Origin: Salvia splendens
Lineage: Eukaryota > Streptophyta > Magnoliopsida > Lamiales > Lamiaceae
Reading direction: 5' to 3'
Assembly (NCBI RefSeq): GCF_004379255.2
Contig: NC_056052.1
Coordinates: 13,300,589-13,364,588 of the forward strand
DNA length: 64,000 nucleotides
Part shown: piece after piece, positions 47,554 to 58,876 of the stretch
Numbering within the stretch: the stretch's first letter is position 1
Layout of the letters: each line of letters starts with the position of its first letter
Program-made: the position numbers and the translations under genes
Notes under the pieces: model-generated
Database searches by the model: none
What the model was told of the DNA's origin: nothing
The model's input: the letters and a program-made list of their open reading frames with translations, nothing else

Positions 47554-49104
47554 TGATAAGGCTAATTTCATGCATAGGTCTAGGGCTTTAATTCATGAAA
47601 TTTCTGGGTCTAACACACGTTTTAAGCTAGGTGTGTGAAGATTTTCGCCAGGGCCAGCAAAGAAGGGAGACAGTTGCATGGACCTAGGAAGAAGGCGAAA
47701 GAGTGGACATTATGCAGAAAATTGCTCGATGGAGGAAGCCTCGGAGTTGAAGGGTAGAATAGAGATTTCTACGAAGACTCTAGAAGGTTATGTCCGCGTC
47801 TATAAAAGAGAGAAGCATGCACGGTGGAGGGATCCTCTCGGTTGGAGACCTCGCCAACAGCTTGTAGCTTAGTTCACTTTTCTTCACACACTTGGGTTCT
47901 TTCGTGGGAAATTCAGGGCATACTTGGGGTTCACTTCTAGCTTACACACTTTTCGATCTGGTGGTAACACCGTCCTACTTGAGGGTGAAGAAACAATTTA
48001 TTTTCTGTTTACATTTCTGCTGAATTCACCGAGCTTCGCTGTTCGAGGCTCGGACCTCTTTGTTTTCTGGATATTCTCTGTGTTTATGCAAGTTTCGTTT
48101 TAGTTTATTCCGACTGTGTTGATCTTTGTTTGTCGATTATGTTTACTTGAATTCTGAGTTGGATTGTTGGAGTTGGTTGTTTTCTAGATTATCGCAGGTT
48201 TGTGGTTGGATCTGGGAGAATGGAGTTTGTTTGTGGATGAATCGGGGTCTTAACTTGTTGCTGTCGTAGGGTTGTCTGTGATTGTTGGGATCTGGAGTTG
48301 ATTTGAGTAGATCTGTGAGAATCGGAGCTATGGAGTTGATTGTGCTGGGTGTTGAGTTCGGATGTCTTGGATCCGGAGTGGATTAAGCATTCGACGTGAA
48401 TCTGAGTCGTGTTGGTTTAATTTTATGCCTAGCTTACGTGTTTTCGTTTCATTTCGTTCAGTTTATGTAGATCTGATGTACTTCCGATTCGTAGCGAGTT
48501 TCCGGTGTCCCGATTTCTATATTCTGTTCGAATCTAGGAGTATGCTCTGTTTTCTTCATTTACGTTTCTGAGTTGGATAGGAAATTGCATGAGTTTGTTA
48601 GTTGCAGCTTTTACCGTACTTATCTTATTTGAATGTCCTGGTCCCCACTTTTTAATTCTTCCTGCCTAGTCATATTTAGTTAATCATTTACACGGTCTAG
48701 CGAGTTATTGTTTCTTTCGGTGTTGATGTCTGATTTTACAAGTATTCTGTTTCTTAGGTCTAGCATTTAAATTCCGTGCCTAGGTCTAGTGGTAGTTGTT
48801 ATAAACCTCAACCCTTTGCGTGGCAGCAGCCGCTTGTTTCCAGAGTCTCTAAACACTACTCACGAATCCATCTTCGTGGGATCGACCCCACTTCCCTATA
48901 CTAATTTAATAGTACTTTGGGTTGAGGGATTGATTTTTGAAGGAGAGTCGAGCGTGTCCAACGACAACAACACTCTGTGTTCCTTGGGTTCCTGGACCTA
49001 GTGATCCAGTGGATTTAAGAAGCGCGGTGTCTTGACCGAGCACTTGTATTAGTGTTCCCTGTAAGCACACGAAACACACACGATCCGACTCAGCTCCTAC
49101 TTCA
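47554..49104 (+). repeat. 5' LTR of E2, complete
   Basis: 1551 bases, TGATAAGGCTAA to CTACTTCA. The TATA box TATAAAAG is at 47801-47808, and the box GTGGGATCGACCCC at 48876-48889. The first ~40 bases match E1's LTR almost exactly; later parts are more diverged, so E1 and E2 are related subfamilies. No gene inside. Confidence 0.95.
47801..47808 (+). promoter_or_regulatory. TATA box in E2 5' LTR
   Basis: TATAAAAG, about 248 bases into the LTR; the partial 3' LTR has the same at 63209-63216. A conserved GGAGGGATCCTCTCGG follows within 35 bases. Confidence 0.72.
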
Positions 49105-49106
49105 AA

Positions 49107-49124
49107 TGGCACCGTTGCCGGGGA
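49107..49124 (+). other. Primer-binding site of E2 (tRNA-Asp type)
   Basis: TGGCACCGTTGCCGGGGA starts two bases after the LTR. It is complementary to a plant tRNA-Asp 3' end with one difference (CACC for CGCC). Confidence 0.92.
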
Positions 49125-49207
49125 TGGATGGCGTGCTTAGTGTTAGTGTTCAGAGTCTGTGGTGTAAATAGTTTTGATTTGTTTTCTTTCTCTTTTGTTT
49201 GTAGATT

Positions 49208-50870
49208 ATGAGCAGAGGCTCAGGATCTAACTACTGGAGCAACTCGTCTAGGAGGAAGTACGGCCAGTTTACTTGGCAGGTTAAGGATACAACCTCTACT
49301 GTGACCACTAGATCAGGGTTCACCACAGGAGATCCGTTCCCGAGTGAATTAACTAGCGACGAATCTTGGACGTCGTCAGGACGTGAAGATCCAGAATCCC
49401 CACCCGAATCAGAAACAGAGTCAGAAACAAGGGAAGCAGAGGAAATAGTCATGGCGCAGGTAGTATATCCAGATCCAGAGATCGGTTCTCTCACTCCCTA
49501 TTTAGATGGAGAACCAGCTCAAGCTATAGTGATGAATCCACGCCAGAGGACTATTGAGATCAAGACAAACGTGCTCGGCATCTTGCCGACGTTCTCTGGG
49601 CATAGAAATGAGTGTCCGTATGAGTTCTTAAATGAATTCAGCAAGTTGTGTGGTATTCAGAAGAGGCCGAATGATGCAACAGAGGAGGATTATCGCCTAC
49701 GTGCGATTCCGTTTACCTTGAATGGGGAAGCTAACACGTGGTTATTAAGGTTACCCCCGGATTCTATTCGCACATGGAGGGATTTCAAATTGGAATTCCT
49801 AGATTATTTCTTCCCATCCAACAAGACGAATGCACTGAAGAAAGAATATTAGAGTGTAAGCAGGATTACGACGAATCCTTGAGTCAGTATTGGTCAGGAT
49901 TTAAGGGGTTGTTGGATGCATGCCCAAACCACCGAATGATAGAGGCAGAGACCTACTCTCTGTTTTACGAAGGAGTGACTCCTGAGTCAAAGGATTTAAT
50001 GAATTCCTCGAGTGGGGGGAATTTCACAAGAAAGAGGGGAAGTGAAGCAAGGGAAATTCTGGGAAAATTGATCGACGCTAAGAAGGCGTACGATAACCCT
50101 AGGAATGCTGTGAGAAGAGGGTCGGTGCATGCCGTAAGAGAGCAAGAAGATGATAAAGTGGAGGCAAGGATTGATAGGCTCGAGAAGGCTCTTTTGAACG
50201 CGATTGAGAAAACGAATCCACTGACTTCACAAGGGAAGGAGAAATCTCCGGGTCCAGGAGATAGTCAAATTCAGCAATATTACGGGACCCAGGAAGGAGA
50301 TTATCAGGCCCAGGTCAATGCAATGGGTAGTTGGAATCCCGATGGGAGCTGGAATCCAGGAAGACAGAGAGATGCACCTTGGCGGAATCATTCGAATTTC
50401 AGATGGACTGACAATGAGCAGAATCAGCCAGTACCACAACAAAGTCAGCAGTTTGCACCTCAGCCCGAAAGGCAAGGTAACTGGTCAGGAAGGAATCAAG
50501 AGGGGCAGGGCAGCTGGATCAATCGGAACCAAGGAGACCACTCAAGCTGGGGGAACAGAAATCAGAATAATCAAGGGAACTCTTATGTGCCACCGCACCA
50601 AAGGAATTTTCAGAATAATTACCAGGGCCAAAGAAATCAATACAACAACTCTTCAGGCGGTCAAGGGAACGCTCGTCAGAATCAAGCGAGTGGACCGACG
50701 CTGAGTATAGGGCCAGGGCCCAGTCAACCACAAAGTCACCAAAGAGTATCGATGATATGGTGCACGACCTCGTCAGTTCTCAGCAACATATGCAAAGCAA
50801 CCTGCAATCGAACAATGACGTAGTGCATAAGCTTCAAGATGCTCAACAGGAGCAAAAGGCAGCCATGGAT
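49208..50870 (+). pseudogene. gag: Athila E2 gag, two frameshifts
   Basis: Start at ATG 49208 (MSRGSGSNYW), 83 bases after the primer site. The capsid core reads NPRQRTIEIKTNVLGILP, ECPYEFLNEFSKLCGIQKRP and FKLEFLDYFFPSNKTN. A one-base loss near 49847 shifts the frame, which resumes with KQDYDESLSQYW and FKGLLDACPNHRM. The tail is rich in Gln, Asn, Gly and Trp (NWSGRNQEGQGSW), with no CCHC knuckle. A second shift near 50740 precedes MVHDLVSSQQHMQ, after which the frame is open into the protease. The absence of a zinc knuckle is shared with E1 and may be a trait of the group. Confidence 0.92.
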
Positions 50871-52375
50871 ATGCTGGCTAAACAATTGTCCCAGATAGCC
50901 ACTGCTTTGAGTGATATGAGAGGAAACGGGGGAAAGATTCCCGCCTCAGTAAGGCCACCAGATAGGGCGAATATAAGTCAGGTTACCTTGAGATCCGGGA
51001 AGGCATATGATGGGCCAGTGGTGAGAACGAAGGAAGTGATAAGCCCCAAGGAAGGTAAGGAAGAAGATACTATTCCTAGGTCTGGGAACTTGGAAGGAGA
51101 AAGTTCTTTGGTCAAGGATGACCTTAAGATAGGAGATTTGGAGAAACCCTTGCCTAAGTCAACTGAGCCATTCTTCCTCGATCCAGAGCCAGTATTTGAG
51201 AACGAGGCAGAAAGGGAGGAGACTGGAGAATTCTCAGCTGACAGTTCTACAGGAGCAGGAAAACGATTGAAGCCTTTCCCGAGCCGGGGGGAAGCCAAGA
51301 AGAAGAAAGAAGAGCCGGTGGATTTCATGGACATTTTTGGGAAACTAGACATTAATCTACCATTCCTGCAGGCCTTGAAATTGCCGGTGTTTAGCAAGTT
51401 CATCAAGGAATTTATAGCTGGAAAGGCTAGACCCAGTGGGAAAATTTTGATAGGCGAGAATGTCTCGGCAGTGATTCAAAAGCAGAGGATGCCTTCAAAA
51501 TGCAATGATCCAGGTATGTTTACCTTACCCATCTCTATTGGTGATGTGAAAATCGAGCATGCTATGTGTGATTTAGGTGCGTCGATAAATGTGTTACCGC
51601 TATCTGTATACAAGAGGTTAGTAGGGGTAGGCATGGTGGACACGAAAGTTGTGATCCAATTGGCAGACAGGTCATGCATTTATCCTGAAGGTGTGCTTGA
51701 GAATGTGATAGTAAAGGTACATGATTTCTTGTACCCAGCTGATTTCCATGTGATAAGGATGAGTGATAATGAGTCTGCAGAGTCTGGCGGAGTACTTCTA
51801 GGGAGACCTTTTCTACGGACTGCTAAAACTATCATTGATGTTTTTGACGGTACTATTTGCCTTGATTACAATGGGGAGAAATATACATTCAGCATAGATG
51901 AGGCAATGAAAAGACCTCTTGACATTGAAAATTTGTATGCTATAGATGTTATTAACCCCTTGGTCCAGGAATATCTTGAGACAGAGTTAATGCAGGAACA
52001 GATCGAGAATTCTGAGATGGGTCATGCCATAGATAGAGAAGTAGCCAGTTGGTGTCAAACAATGAACACAAATGAGTTATCAGATGAGGAACTAGCGGAA
52101 GCAATTCTGGAATTCTGTACAAGTCCGGAGCTAGTTTGGTCAAGGAAGACACCTTATGTGGCTAGCATGAACAGTTCTGCTGAGTCTAAGAAAGGAATGA
52201 CAACAGAAAAAAATCCCTTGCCCCAGGAACAAGATATCCCCAAGAAAGAATTGAAAACACTTCCACCGGGGCTCAAGTATGCTTATCTGGAGGAGAACGA
52301 AAACTTCTCGGTGATTATTAACAGCAGCTTGACCGAGGGACAAGAAGAGGAACTGCTGAATGTAATTAGGAGAAA
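50871..52375 (+). pseudogene. pol: Athila E2 protease and linker
   Basis: Part of one frame open from 50757 to 52964. An acidic linker is followed by EEPVDFMDIFGKLDINLPFL. The protease motif DLGA is at 51570-51581, with INVLPLSVYKRL after it, then VLLGRPFLRTAKTIIDVF. The region between protease and RT (about 51960-52330) reads MGHAIDREVASWCQ. No break occurs in this segment, making it the best preserved protease in the window. It is listed as a pseudogene because the polyprotein is interrupted up- and downstream. Confidence 0.9.
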
Positions 52376-55300
52376 CAAGAAAGCCATTGGGTGGACGCTC
52401 TCTGACTTGGTTGGAATCAGTCCAGATATGTGTATGCATCACATTCGTTTAGAAGAAGGAGCAAAGGCCTGTAGGGATCCGCAACGCAAGTTGAATCCGA
52501 ACATGAGGGAAGAAGTGCTGAAGGAAGTATTGAAGCTGCTATCCCTAGGAATCATATATTCCATACCAGACAGTGAATGGGTTAGTCCCGTACATATGGT
52601 ACCTAAGAAGTCAGGAATACAGGTAGTTAAGAACGATAAAAATGAGTTGGTCCCCCCTCGACTTGTTACTGGGTGGAGGATGTGTATTGACTACCGGAAG
52701 CTGAACGAGGCTACTAAGAAGGATCACTTCCCGCTACCTTTCATTGATCAGATGTTGGAGAGGCTGGCAGGTAAGCAATATTTCTGCTTCCTGGATGGAT
52801 ATAGTGGATATTTTCAAATCTATGTGGATCTCGAGGATCAAGAGAAGACAACTTTCACGTGTCCCTTTGGAACGTACGCTTATAGGAGGATGCCGTTTGG
52901 TCTCTGCAATGCGCCAGGGACTTTCCAGCGGTGTATGATGAGTATTTTCTCGGATCTCCTATAGGATTGCATCGAGATTTTTATGGACGACTTCACTGTG
53001 TACGGTAATTCATTTGACTCGTGTTTGGCGAGTTTGGATATAGTGCTGAGGAGGTGCCAGGAAAAGCATTTGGTTTTGAATTTCGAGAAATGCCACTTTA
53101 TGGTCCCTGAAGGAATTGTCCTAGGGCATGTGGTATCGGAAAGAGGCATATAGGTAGATCAAGCAAAAATTGATGTCATCTCGAAACTGCCTTACCCGAC
53201 GAATCAGAAAGAGGTGAGAGGATTCCTAGGGCATGCAGGATTTTATAGGAGGTTTATAAAGGATTTCGCAAAGATTGCTCAACCCCTCACTCACTTATTG
53301 CATAACTATGTGGAGTTTGAGTTCGATGAGGAGTGCAAAAGGGCTTTTCAGTTGTTGAAAGATAGACTAGTATCTGCCCCCATTATTAGAGCGCCCAACT
53401 GGAATCTACCCTTTGAAATTATGTGTGACGCAAGCGACTATGCTGTGGGAGCAGTGCTAGGTCAAAGAATTGATGGAAAAAGCTATGTGATCTTTTATGC
53501 ATCCAAAACGCTGAATCAAGCTCAGAAGAATTATGACACCACCGAAAAAAAAATGCTGGCGGTGGTATACTCATTTGAGAAGTTTCGCCCGTATTTGCTG
53601 GGGTCGAAGGTGATCGTTTTCACGGACCATGCAGCTATTAAGTACTTGCTGGCAAAGAAGGAGTCTAAACCAAGATTAATCCGTTGGGTATTACTTTTAC
53701 AAGAATTCGATTGGGAAGTTAAGGATAAGAAAGGAACTGAGAACAAGGTGGCTGACCACCTAAGTCGTATCTTTCAAGGAGAGACCGAGGAAGCAATTCC
53801 AGATGCATTCCCCGAGGAACTTTTGTATTATCTGGAAGAACTCCCTAGACCCATCAATTGGGAAAAGCTCATGGCATTAATAGGTCCAAGGGATGCCGAG
53901 AAAGGGAAATGTCAGACAAACACTGAGCCATGGTTCGCTGACCTGGCAAATTACTTAGTCACTGGAGAGATACCCAGTTCCCAAGAAATCTCCCGGGCCC
54001 AGAAGATGAAATTGAAGAGTGAGGCCAAGTACTATTTCTGGGATGACCCGTATTTGTGGCGAATGGGAGCCGACCAAGTTATCCGGAGGTGTATCCTAGA
54101 GTGGGAACAGAGGGATGTGCTGAACCATTGCCATGCCCTAGCGTGTGGAGGTCACTTTAGACCTAGGAAGACCGCAAGGAAGGTGTTGGACAGTGGGTTT
54201 TACTGGCCCACGTTGAATAAGGATGCTTTTGAATTCTGTCAGAACTGTGTGAGGTGTCAACAGACCGGGGGAATCTCCAGGAGGGACGAAATGCCACAAG
54301 TTCCAATAATTGTATGTGAGATCTTCGATGTCTGGGGAATGGACTTCATGGGTCCATTTTCATCTTCATACGAAAACACCTACATACTTGTGGCAGTAGA
54401 TTATGTTTCGAAGTGGATAGAGGCAAAAGCAACCGCATCGTGTGAAGCTAAAGAGGTAGCGAAGTTCCTTAGAGCTAATATTTTCAACAGGTACGGTGTA
54501 CCCAGAGCTATAATATCTGACAATGGGACGCATTTCCGCAACCGGACTATTGAAGCTCTAATGAGAAAGTACGGAGTTCACCATCGCCTCTCCACACCAT
54601 ATCATCCTCAGTCCAACGGCCAAGCGGAAATATCAAATAGAGAAATCAAAGCGATCCTGGAAAAAATGGTGAATCCGTCGAGGAAAGACTGGAGCAAGAG
54701 AATTGATGATGCATTATGGGCATATAGAACAACATATAAAACGCCCATTGGAATGTCTCCTTACAGGTTAGTATTTGGCAAGATGTGTCACCTACCGGTG
54801 GAAATTTAGCACAGGGCGTACTGGGCGGTCAAGGAGATTAATATGAGTCCTCGAGCTTGTGAGGGAGAGAGGAAACTGCAACTCCAAGAGTTGGAAGAAT
54901 TGCGACTTGAATCTTACGAGTCAGCAATGTGGTACAAGGAAAAGACCAAATTGTGGCATGATAAAAATCTCCGGACCAAGGAACTGCAAGTTGGGCAGAA
55001 GGTTCTCCTGTTCCAGTCCCGGCTCAAGTTAATGCCCGGCAAATTAAAGTCCAAATGGATTGGGCCATACACTGTTGTGAGTCTGCGTGCAAATGGAGCA
55101 GTAGAAATCCAGGGAAGTTCTTCAAACTCTACTTCTTTCCTTGTCAATGGTCATCGTCTGAAGGTGTTTAGAGATGCCTCGGAGATGTGTGTAGTGGACG
55201 AAGTGCCGCTACACGCGCTTCTTGATATCCGCAAATGGGTATAGGAAGGAAGTGTTCTTAAAAATTTCCTGGGTCGAGTGACTGAAAAGTTTTTATACCC

Positions 55301-55400
55301 TGACCCGGGGAATCTTGAGAACACTCGTAAGAAATTTTGTAAATATTTAATCACTTTTCGTAAATCTAGAAAAACCCAAAAAAAAAATAATCTTCCAAAA
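52376..55400 (+). pseudogene. pol: E2 RT-RNase H-integrase, duplication copy 1
   Basis: RT motifs WRMCIDYRKLNEATKK, FLDGYSGYFQIYV, MPFGLCNAPGTFQ and FMDD (52980-52991). RNase H has MCDASD and FTDHAA, but Lys (53550-53552) in EKKMLAV where catalytic Glu is expected. Integrase: zinc ligands [12 protein letters not shown] and [11 protein letters not shown] residues in [16 protein letters not shown] and [10 protein letters not shown]. Stops in one unshifted frame: TAG 52962-52964 (Glu in E1), TAG 53151-53153 (Gln codon), and TAG 54807-54809, present only in this copy. The pol frame ends at 55244, with about 150 noncoding bases before the join. Confidence 0.95.
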
Positions 55401-55432
55401 AGGCCTGTAGGGATCCGCAACGCAAGTTGAAT
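55401..55432 (+). repeat. 32-base templated filler at the duplication join
   Basis: It is an exact copy of 52465-52496 placed between the end of copy 1 and the start of copy 2. It is out of its normal order and abuts CAAGAAAGCC, the start of copy 2. Confidence 0.92.
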
Positions 55433-58400
55433 CAAGAAAGCCATTGGGTGGACGCTCTCTGACTTGGTTGGAATCAGTCCAGATATGTGTATGCATCACA
55501 TTCGTTTAGAAGAAGGAGCAAAGGCCTGTAGGGATCCGCAACGCAAGTTGAATCCGAACATGAGGGAAGAAGTGCTGAAGGAAGTATTGAAGCTGCTATC
55601 CCTAGGAATCATATATTCCATACCAGACAGTGAATGGGTTAGTCCCGTACATATGGTACCTAAGAAGTCAGGAATACAGGTAGTTAAGAACGATAAAAAT
55701 GAGTTGGTCCCCCCTCGACTTGTTACTGGGTGGAGGATGTGTATTGACTACCGGAAGCTGAACGAGGCTACTAAGAAGGATCACTTCCCGCTACCTTTCA
55801 TTGATCAGATGTTGGAGAGGCTGGCAGGTAAGCAATATTTCTGCTTCCTGGATGGATATAGTGGATATTTTCAAATCTATGTGGATCTCGAGGATCAAGA
55901 GAAGACAACTTTCACGTGTCCCTTTGGAACGTACGCTTATAGGAGGATGCCGTTTGGTCTCTGCAATGCGCCAGGGACTTTCCAGCGGTGTATGATGAGT
56001 ATTTTCTCGGATCTCCTATAGGATTGCATCGAGATTTTTATGGACGACTTCACTGTGTACGGTAATTCATTTGACTCGTGTTTGGCGAGTTTGGATATAG
56101 TGCTGAGGAGGTGCCAGGAAAAGCATTTGGTTTTGAATTTCGAGAAATGCCACTTTATGGTCCCTGAAGGAATTGTCCTAGGGCATGTGGTATCGGAAAG
56201 AGGCATATAGGTAGATCAAGCAAAAATTGATGTCATCTCGAAACTGCCTTACCCGACGAATCAGAAAGAGGTGAGAGGATTCCTAGGGCATGCAGGATTT
56301 TATAGGAGGTTTATAAAGGATTTCGCAAAGATTGCTCAACCCCTCACTCACTTATTGCATAACTATGTGGAGTTTGAGTTCGATGAGGAGTGCAAAAGGG
56401 CTTTTCAGTTGTTGAAAGATAGACTAGTATCTGCCCCCATTATTAGAGCGCCCAACTGGAATCTACCCTTTGAAATTATGTGTGACGCAAGCGACTATGC
56501 TGTGGGAGCAGTGCTAGGTCAAAGAATTGATGGAAAAAGCTATGTGATCTTTTATGCATCCAAAACGCTGAATCAAGCTCAGAAGAATTATGACACCACC
56601 GAAAAAAAAATGCTGGCGGTGGTATACTCATTTGAGAAGTTTCGCCCGTATTTGCTGGGGTCGAAGGTGATCGTTTTCACGGACCATGCAGCTATTAAGT
56701 ACTTGCTGGCAAAGAAGGAGTCTAAACCAAGATTAATCCGTTGGGTATTACTTTTACAAGAATTCGATTGGGAAGTTAAGGATAAGAAAGGAACTGAGAA
56801 CAAGGTGGCTGACCACCTAAGTCGTATCTTTCAAGGAGAGACCGAGGAAGCAATTCCAGATGCATTCCCCGAGGAACTTTTGTATTATCTGGAAGAACTC
56901 CCTAGACCCATCAATTGGGAAAAGCTCATGGCATTAATAGGTCCAAGGGATGCCGAGAAAGGGAAATGTCAGACAAACACTGAGCCATGGTTCGCTGACC
57001 TGGCAAATTACTTAGTCACTGGAGAGATACCCAGTTCCCAAGAAATCTCCCGGGCCCAGAAGATGAAATTGAAGAGTGAGGCCAAGTACTATTTCTGGGA
57101 TGACCCGTATTTGTGGCGAATGGGAGCCGACCAAGTTATCCGGAGGTGTATCCCAGAGTGGGAACAGAGGGATGTGCTGAACCATTGCCATGCCCTAGCG
57201 TGTGGAGGTCACTTTAGACCTAGGAAGACCGCAAGGAAGGTGTTGGACAGTGGGTTTTACTGGCCCACGTTGAATAAGGATGCTTTTGAATTCTGTCAGA
57301 ACTGTGTGAGGTGTCAACAGACCGGGGGAATCTCCAGGAGGGACGAAATGCCACAAGTTCCAATAATTGTATGTGAGATCTTCGATGTCTGGGGAATGGA
57401 CTTCATGGGTCCATTTCCATCTTCATACGAAAACACCTACATACTTGTGGCAGTAGATTATGTTTCGAAGTGGATAGAGGCAAAAGCAACCGCATCGTGT
57501 GAAGCTAAAGAGGTAGCGAAGTTCCTTAGAGCTAACATTTTCAACAGGTACGGTGTACCCAGAGCTATAATATCTGACAATGGGACGCATTTCCGCAACC
57601 GGACTATTGAAGCTCTAATGAGAAAGTACGGAGTTCACCATCGCCTCTCCACACCATATCATCCTCAGTCCAACGGCCAAGCGGAAATATCAAATAGAGA
57701 AATCAAAGCGATCCTGGAAAAAATGGTGAATCTATCGAGGAAAGACTGGAGCAAGAGAATTGATGATGCATTATGGGCATATAGAACAACATATAAAACG
57801 CCCATTGGAATGTCTCCTTACAGGTTAGTATTTGGCAAGATGTGTCACCTACCGGTGGAAATTGAGGACAGGGCGTACTGGGCGGTCAAGGAGATTAATA
57901 TGAGTCCTCGAGCTTGTGAGGGAGAGAGGAAACTGCAACTCCAAGAGTTGGAAGAATTGCGACTTGAATCTTACGAGTCAGCAATGTGGTACAAGGAAAA
58001 GACCAAATTGTGGCATGATAAAAATCTCCGGACCAAGGAACTGCAAGTTGGGCAGAAGGTTCTCCTGTTCCAGTCCCGGCTCAAGTTAATGCCCGGCAAA
58101 TTAAAGTCCAAATGGATTGGGCCATACACTGTTGTGAGTCTGCGTGCAAATGGAGCAGTAGAAATCCAGGGAAGTTCTTCAAACTCTACTCCTTTCCTTG
58201 TCAATGGTCATCGTCTGAAGGTGTTTAGAGATGCCTCGGAGATGTGTGTAGTGGACGAAGTGCCGCTACACGCGCTTCTTGATATCCGCAAATGGGTATA
58301 GGAAGGAAGTGTTCTTAAAAATTTCCTGGGTCGAGTGACTGAAAAGTTTTTATACCCTGACCCGGGGAATCTTGAGAACACTCGTAAGAAATTTTGTAAA

Positions 58401-58457
58401 TATTTAATCGCTTTTCGTAAATCTAGAAAAACCCAAAAAAAAAAATAATCTTCCAAA
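55433..58457 (+). pseudogene. pol: E2 RT-RNase H-integrase, duplication copy 2
   Basis: Direct repeat of 52376-55400 at a constant offset of 3057. About nine substitutions and one A-run change separate the copies. It shares the RT and connection stops (56019-56021 and 56208-56210) and the RNase H Glu to Lys change (56607-56609). It lacks the integrase stop of copy 1: from 56271 to 58301 the frame is open through RNase H and the whole integrase, with DDE and HHCC residues present. It starts inside the RT N-terminal region (VGISPDMCMHHIRLEEG) without its own protease or start codon. Confidence 0.95.
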
Positions 58458-58876
58458 AATATTTTCGAAATACCAGACTCTTTAGGAATGTTTTTGATAC
58501 TGTCATACCCTAAAACCGAGGAGTCTGGCGTTTCAAGTTTTTGTTTAATGTTTTTTCCTAAGTACGGTTTTGCAGAAGGAATTTGCTAGGGCGAGGAGTT
58601 GAGAAGTAAAGTTTTGGAGGGAGTTGGCACCGGTTCGAATTTCAAAGGACACCTTTATGGGAAGGCGTACAGTCGCCAGCGTCATGCCTGCAACCGCCTG
58701 CAAACCGTCCTCTCCCATACCTATCGGTTAATAACTGTGTTCTCTTTTCATTTTCCTTTATTCACTCTCTCTCTACATCCAGAATTCCCCAAACTTCTCT
58801 CTTGGTTTTCTTTCTCTAACCCTAATCAAAGAAATTTCTGTCCTAGTTTTTGTCAAGATTTTCTACAGAATTCTTC
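58302..58876 (+). other. Spacer between pol and the third ORF of E2
   Basis: It corresponds to 7285-7877 of E1. An A-run lies at about 58434-58445, and a pyrimidine-rich stretch at about 58735-58860 just before the ATG at 58877. No gene recognised. Confidence 0.6.

Noticed and set aside
58850..58876. In-frame upstream ATG for the E2 third ORF
   Set aside because: E1 has no matching start; the shared start is 58877/7878.
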